Positions 59,109-64,000 of a DNA stretch of 64,000 bases are shown one piece after another; position 1 is the first letter of the stretch, and each line of letters begins with the position of its first letter. Under the pieces are notes generated by a model. That model saw nothing but the letters and a program-made list of their open reading frames with translations, did not search any database and was not told the origin of the DNA. The DNA is from Spirabiliibacterium falconis (GTDB lineage Bacteria > Pseudomonadota > Gammaproteobacteria > Enterobacterales > Pasteurellaceae). The stretch is from positions 161,032 through 225,031 of the forward strand of contig NZ_JABMIJ010000008.1 of NCBI RefSeq assembly GCF_014885015.1, written 5' to 3'. The position numbers and the translations under genes were made by a program.

Positions 59109-60650
59109 ATGCAACTAAATTCTACAGAAATTAGTGATTTAATTAAAAAACGCATTGCTGATTTTAATATCAGTAGTGAAGCACGCAATACAGGTACTAT
59201 TGTCTCAGTAAGTGATGGTATTATTCGTATTCACGGGTTAAGCGATGTAATGCAAGGGGAAATGATTGCCCTACCTGGAAATCGTTACGCCATCGCACTT
59301 AACCTTGAGCGTGATAGCGTTGGTGCAGTGGTTATGGGTCCATACACTGACTTAGCAGAAGGAATGCAAGTAGAGTGTACAGGGCGTATTCTAGAAGTAC
59401 CAGTTGGTCGTAACTTGTTGGGTCGTGTAGTTAATACCCTTGGTGAACCTATTGACGGTAAAGGTGAAATTGAAGCAGAAGGTTTTTCACCAATTGAAGT
59501 CATTGCACCAGGTGTTATTGATCGTAAATCTGTTGATCAGCCTGTGCAAACAGGTTATAAAGCAGTTGACTCAATGGTGCCAATTGGACGTGGTCAACGT
59601 GAATTGATCATCGGTGACCGTCAAACAGGTAAAACCGCACTTGCTATTGATGCCATCATTAATCAACGTGATTCAGGCATTAAATGTATTTATGTTGCAA
59701 TTGGTCAAAAAGCATCAACTATCGCTAACGTAGTGCGTAAATTAGAAGAACATGGTGCACTAGCAAACACTATTGTAGTCGTTGCTTCGGCGGCAGAATC
59801 AGCAGCATTGCAATATCTTGCGCCATATGCAGGCTGTGCAATGGGTGAATTTTTCCGTGATAACGGCGAAGATGCACTGATTGTTTATGATGATTTATCT
59901 AAACAAGCGGTAGCATATCGTCAAATTTCATTATTATTACGTCGCCCACCAGGTCGTGAAGCATTCCCAGGGGATGTATTCTATCTTCACTCCCGCTTGC
60001 TTGAACGTGCAGCTCGTGTTAATGCAGACTATGTGGAAAAACACACTCAAGGTCGTGTAAAAGGTAAAACAGGATCATTAACCGCACTTCCTATTATTGA
60101 AACGCAAGCAGGAGATGTTTCTGCATTCGTTCCGACTAACGTAATTTCAATTACAGATGGTCAGATCTTCCTTGAATCAGATTTGTTTAATTCTGGTATC
60201 CGTCCTGCTGTAAACCCAGGTATTTCTGTATCACGGGTAGGTGGTGCAGCACAAACTAAGGTAATCAAAAAACTTGCTGGGGGTATCCGTACCGCACTTG
60301 CACAGTATCGTGAACTGGCTGCCTTTGCGCAATTTGCATCAGATCTTGATGAAGCAACCCGTAAACAGTTGTCTCATGGTCAAAAAGTAACCGAACTTTT
60401 AAAACAACCACAATACAGTCCATTAAGCGTGGGTGAACAAGCATTGTTATTATTTGCGGTTGAATTTGGTTATCTTGACGATGTAGAAATTGAACGTATT
60501 GGTGCGTTTGAAGAAAGTCTATTGAATTTTGCCCAACATAATGAAAGTGAATTTTTAAAAGAGCTTTCACAATCGGGTGATTACAACGATACCATTAAAG
60601 ATAAGTTAAAAGCTATCTTAGATACCTTTAAAGCCAAAGGTTCGTGGTAA
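59109..60650 (+). CDS. atpA: ATP synthase F1 subunit alpha
   Basis: Non-catalytic nucleotide-binding subunit (513 aa). The P-loop is [13 protein letters not shown] (about 169-181), with Walker [35 protein letters not shown] downstream. The arginine finger lies in [14 protein letters not shown] (about 365-378). The N-terminal [16 protein letters not shown] helix contacts delta. Three uptake signals lie within the gene. Confidence 0.99.
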   Translation: MQLNSTEISDLIKKRIADFNISSEARNTGTIVSVSDGIIRIHGLSDVMQGEMIALPGNRYAIALNLERDSVGAVVMGPYTDLAEGMQVECTGRILEVPVGRNLLGRVVNTLGEPIDGKGEIEAEGFSPIEVIAPGVIDRKSVDQPVQTGYKAVDSMVPIGRGQRELIIGDRQTGKTALAIDAIINQRDSGIKCIYVAIGQKASTIANVVRKLEEHGALANTIVVVASAAESAALQYLAPYAGCAMGEFFRDNGEDALIVYDDLSKQAVAYRQISLLLRRPPGREAFPGDVFYLHSRLLERAARVNADYVEKHTQGRVKGKTGSLTALPIIETQAGDVSAFVPTNVISITDGQIFLESDLFNSGIRPAVNPGISVSRVGGAAQTKVIKKLAGGIRTALAQYRELAAFAQFASDLDEATRKQLSHGQKVTELLKQPQYSPLSVGEQALLLFAVEFGYLDDVEIERIGAFEESLLNFAQHNESEFLKELSQSGDYNDTIKDKLKAILDTFKAKGSW

Positions 60651-60675
60651 GTAAAGACTTTCAACGGAGGATTAA

Positions 60676-62941
<2,266 letters not shown>

Positions 62942-62972
62942 TTGTCCCTTTAACGTATAAACAGGAGGGAAT

Positions 62973-63401
62973 ATGGCATCTTCATTTGAGTTGAATGTAG
63001 TAAGTGCTGAACAACATATTTTTAACGGCACTGTAAATAGCATTCAAGTATCAGGGATTGAAGGGGAGCTCGGGATTTTACCTGGGCACACCCCACTTTT
63101 AACCATGATCAAGCCTGGTGTACTGAAAATCAATGCAGAATCTGGAGCACAAGTTATTTATGTTTCAGGTGGTTTTCTTGAAGTACAACCAAAAGTGGTA
63201 ACCATTCTGGCTGATACAGCTATTCGTGGAGAAGAGCTCGATAAAGATAGGATCTTAGCAGCGAAGCGGCGAGCAGAAGAAAATGCGAGCAGTCGCCATA
63301 CTGATGTAGATTACTCATTAATGTCAAGCAAACTCTCTCGTGAACTTGCAAAGTTGCAGGCTTACGAACTAACGGAAAAGCTAACCAAAAATCGCAGATA
63401 A
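62973..63401 (+). CDS. atpC: ATP synthase F1 subunit epsilon
   Basis: Rotor subunit and ATPase inhibitor (142 aa). The N-terminal beta sandwich (about 1-85) begins [41 protein letters not shown] in outline, the family signature. The C-terminal helical pair (about 90-142) is basic and carries [22 protein letters not shown] precedes the ATG. It is the last gene of the atp operon and is followed by a strong terminator. Confidence 0.97.
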   Translation: MASSFELNVVSAEQHIFNGTVNSIQVSGIEGELGILPGHTPLLTMIKPGVLKINAESGAQVIYVSGGFLEVQPKVVTILADTAIRGEELDKDRILAAKRRAEENASSRHTDVDYSLMSSKLSRELAKLQAYELTEKLTKNRR

Positions 63402-63412
63402 AGATAAATGTT

Positions 63413-63438
63413 AAAGCCCACCGTTTGGTGGGTTTTTT
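63413..63438 (+). terminator. Terminator of the atp operon
   Basis: Stem CCCACC/GGTGGG extended by A-T pairs and a G-T wobble, with loop GTTT and a long T-run. It begins 12 bases after the atpC stop. Confidence 0.92.
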
Positions 63439-63540
63439 AATAATATTCTGTTTACGTATTATTTACATAATAAGAAAAATCTTCTCTTCTTATACTCCAA
63501 TCTTTATATTGAATAAAAACTTATTATAATTCAATATATT

Positions 63541-63613
63541 AACGCCTAACGCCTAACGCCTAACGCCTAACGCCTAACGCCTAACGCCTAACGCCTAACG
63601 CCTAACGCCTAAC
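63541..63613 (+). repeat. Heptamer tandem repeat (AACGCCT), 10 full copies plus 3 bases
   Basis: Ten perfect, uninterrupted copies of the 7-base unit AACGCCT run from 63541 to 63610, followed by AAC. It is GC-rich inside an AT-rich, gene-free stretch. It ends 37 bases before the -35 element of a predicted promoter for the lipoprotein gene at 63924. Perfect short repeats of this kind in Haemophilus and relatives change copy number by slipped-strand mispairing, and outside coding sequence they can tune promoter strength. Confidence 0.97.
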
Positions 63614-63650
63614 AATGGTGAAAAAATAGCAAAAATTTAATAAATTTTAT

Positions 63651-63678
63651 TTGCTTTACAATAAATATACATTATAAT
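63651..63678 (+). promoter_or_regulatory. Predicted promoter downstream of the heptamer repeat
   Basis: -35 TTGCTT (63651-63656), 16-bp spacer and a perfect -10 TATAAT (63673-63678), with an expected start near 63685. This gives a leader of about 240 bases before the next gene. Apart from the hairpin at 63832 and a 22-codon frame at 63701 with no ribosome site, I see nothing clear in the leader. Confidence 0.6.
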
Positions 63679-63831
63679 GTGCGACTAATTTATATACTTT
63701 ATGAAAAATAAGTATAGGACAGGTTTATTTTTTATAAGTAAATTTGTACTAAAAAATTACTTAATTTGAGGTATTTTTCTAAAATTAAGTGGTTTTATTG
63801 ATTTTACTTATAAAATTTTCATTGCTTTTAC

Positions 63832-63857
63832 AGTGCGGTGTCAGTAAACTCCGCGCT
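63832..63857 (+). promoter_or_regulatory. Hairpin in the leader of the terminal lipoprotein gene
   Basis: AGTGCGG (63832-63838) can pair with CCGCGCT (63851-63857) through seven base pairs, one a wobble, around a 12-base loop; T-rich sequence follows. It looks like a decayed inverted uptake-signal pair and could act as an attenuator within the long leader. Confidence 0.4.
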
Positions 63858-63923
63858 TTATTTTAGTAATGAAATTATTTTTATATTAATTAGGTGAAAA
63901 CCTAAACACTAGGAGTTATCTCT

Positions 63924-64000
63924 ATGACATTCTTTTCTCGCAAATGGCTTTTAGCATTACTGCCATTATTCACAACCGCTTGTGTTTACCACGACCCACT
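63924..64000 (+). CDS. Lipoprotein, 5' part only (cut by window end)
   Basis: The first 25 codons of a gene that continues beyond the window. AGGAG (63911-63915) precedes the ATG. The product begins with a lipoprotein signal: a short basic start (TFFSRKW), a hydrophobic core (LLALLPLF) and TTAC with Cys at about 20, then VYHDP. The family cannot be named from this fragment. Its promoter lies just downstream of a ten-unit heptamer repeat, so expression may vary between cells. It is unlikely to be part of the atp operon, which ends at a terminator 486 bases upstream. Confidence 0.75.
   Translation, partial: MTFFSRKWLLALLPLFTTACVYHDP

Noticed and set aside
63701..63769. A 22-codon reading frame in the leader of the terminal lipoprotein
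   Set aside because: No ribosome site, very AT-rich composition, and no recognisable sequence. A leader peptide cannot be excluded but nothing supports it.

Overview
The window is chromosomal DNA from a member of the Pasteurellaceae (Haemophilus / Aggregatibacter / Pasteurella group). The clearest evidence is the Hin-type DNA uptake signal AAGTGCGGT/ACCGCACTT, which I counted by eye at roughly 90 copies on both strands, inside genes and as inverted pairs in terminators. Gene content agrees: ZevAB zinc importer, acrRAB-type efflux operon, protein D-like GlpQ, nap nitrate reductase, NarQ, comF. The genus cannot be fixed from this alone. No rRNA, tRNA, phage, insertion sequence or CRISPR array was seen.

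Layout. 1-4.7 kb: coaBC, metJ, envC-yibQ, gpmA. 4.8-9.2 kb: rhodanese-like gene, secB, gpsA-cysE, glmU. 9.2-13.6 kb: zevAB, then glpT-glpQ on the minus strand. 13.7-17.5 kb (minus): tex, nfuA, comF. 17.6-20.9 kb (plus): HAD phosphatase, coaA, FetAB-like ABC exporter. 20.9-26.4 kb (minus): napDAGHBC, with FNR- and NarP-type sites upstream. 26.5-32 kb (plus): DUF441 membrane protein and acrR-acrA-acrB. 32.1-34.9 kb: ftsY-ftsE-ftsX. 34.9-38.4 kb (minus): 6-phospho-beta-glucosidase, YidA-like phosphatase, glycerate kinase. 38.5-40.5 kb: cpdB. 40.6-45.5 kb: a gluconate locus (gntR, edd, gntK, gntP) with paired GntR-type operators and a CRP site. 45.5-48.6 kb (minus): lptM-lysA-narQ. 48.7-53.4 kb (plus): cyaY, pldA, recQ, sodC, a lipoprotein, mioC. 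53.4-53.8 kb: the chromosomal origin oriC. 53.8-63.4 kb (plus): mnmG, rsmG and the ATP synthase operon atpIBEFHAGDC. 63.4-64 kb: a ten-unit heptamer repeat, a promoter, a long leader and the start of a lipoprotein gene cut by the window end.

How the parts connect. The nitrate sensor NarQ lies about 20 kb from the nap operon, whose upstream region carries a near-perfect NarP/NarL 7-2-7 site; narP itself is not in the window. The mioC-oriC-mnmG-rsmG-atp order is the classical gammaproteobacterial origin region, and every gene to the right of oriC is co-oriented with replication. The gluconate genes take up and phosphorylate gluconate and dehydrate 6-phosphogluconate, but the KDPG aldolase gene eda is not here. 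Most of the window is conserved housekeeping sequence. The least explained parts are the heptamer repeat upstream of the terminal lipoprotein, several intergenic inverted repeats, and a small secreted lipoprotein resembling lysozyme inhibitors. I did not find a convincing undescribed multi-gene system.
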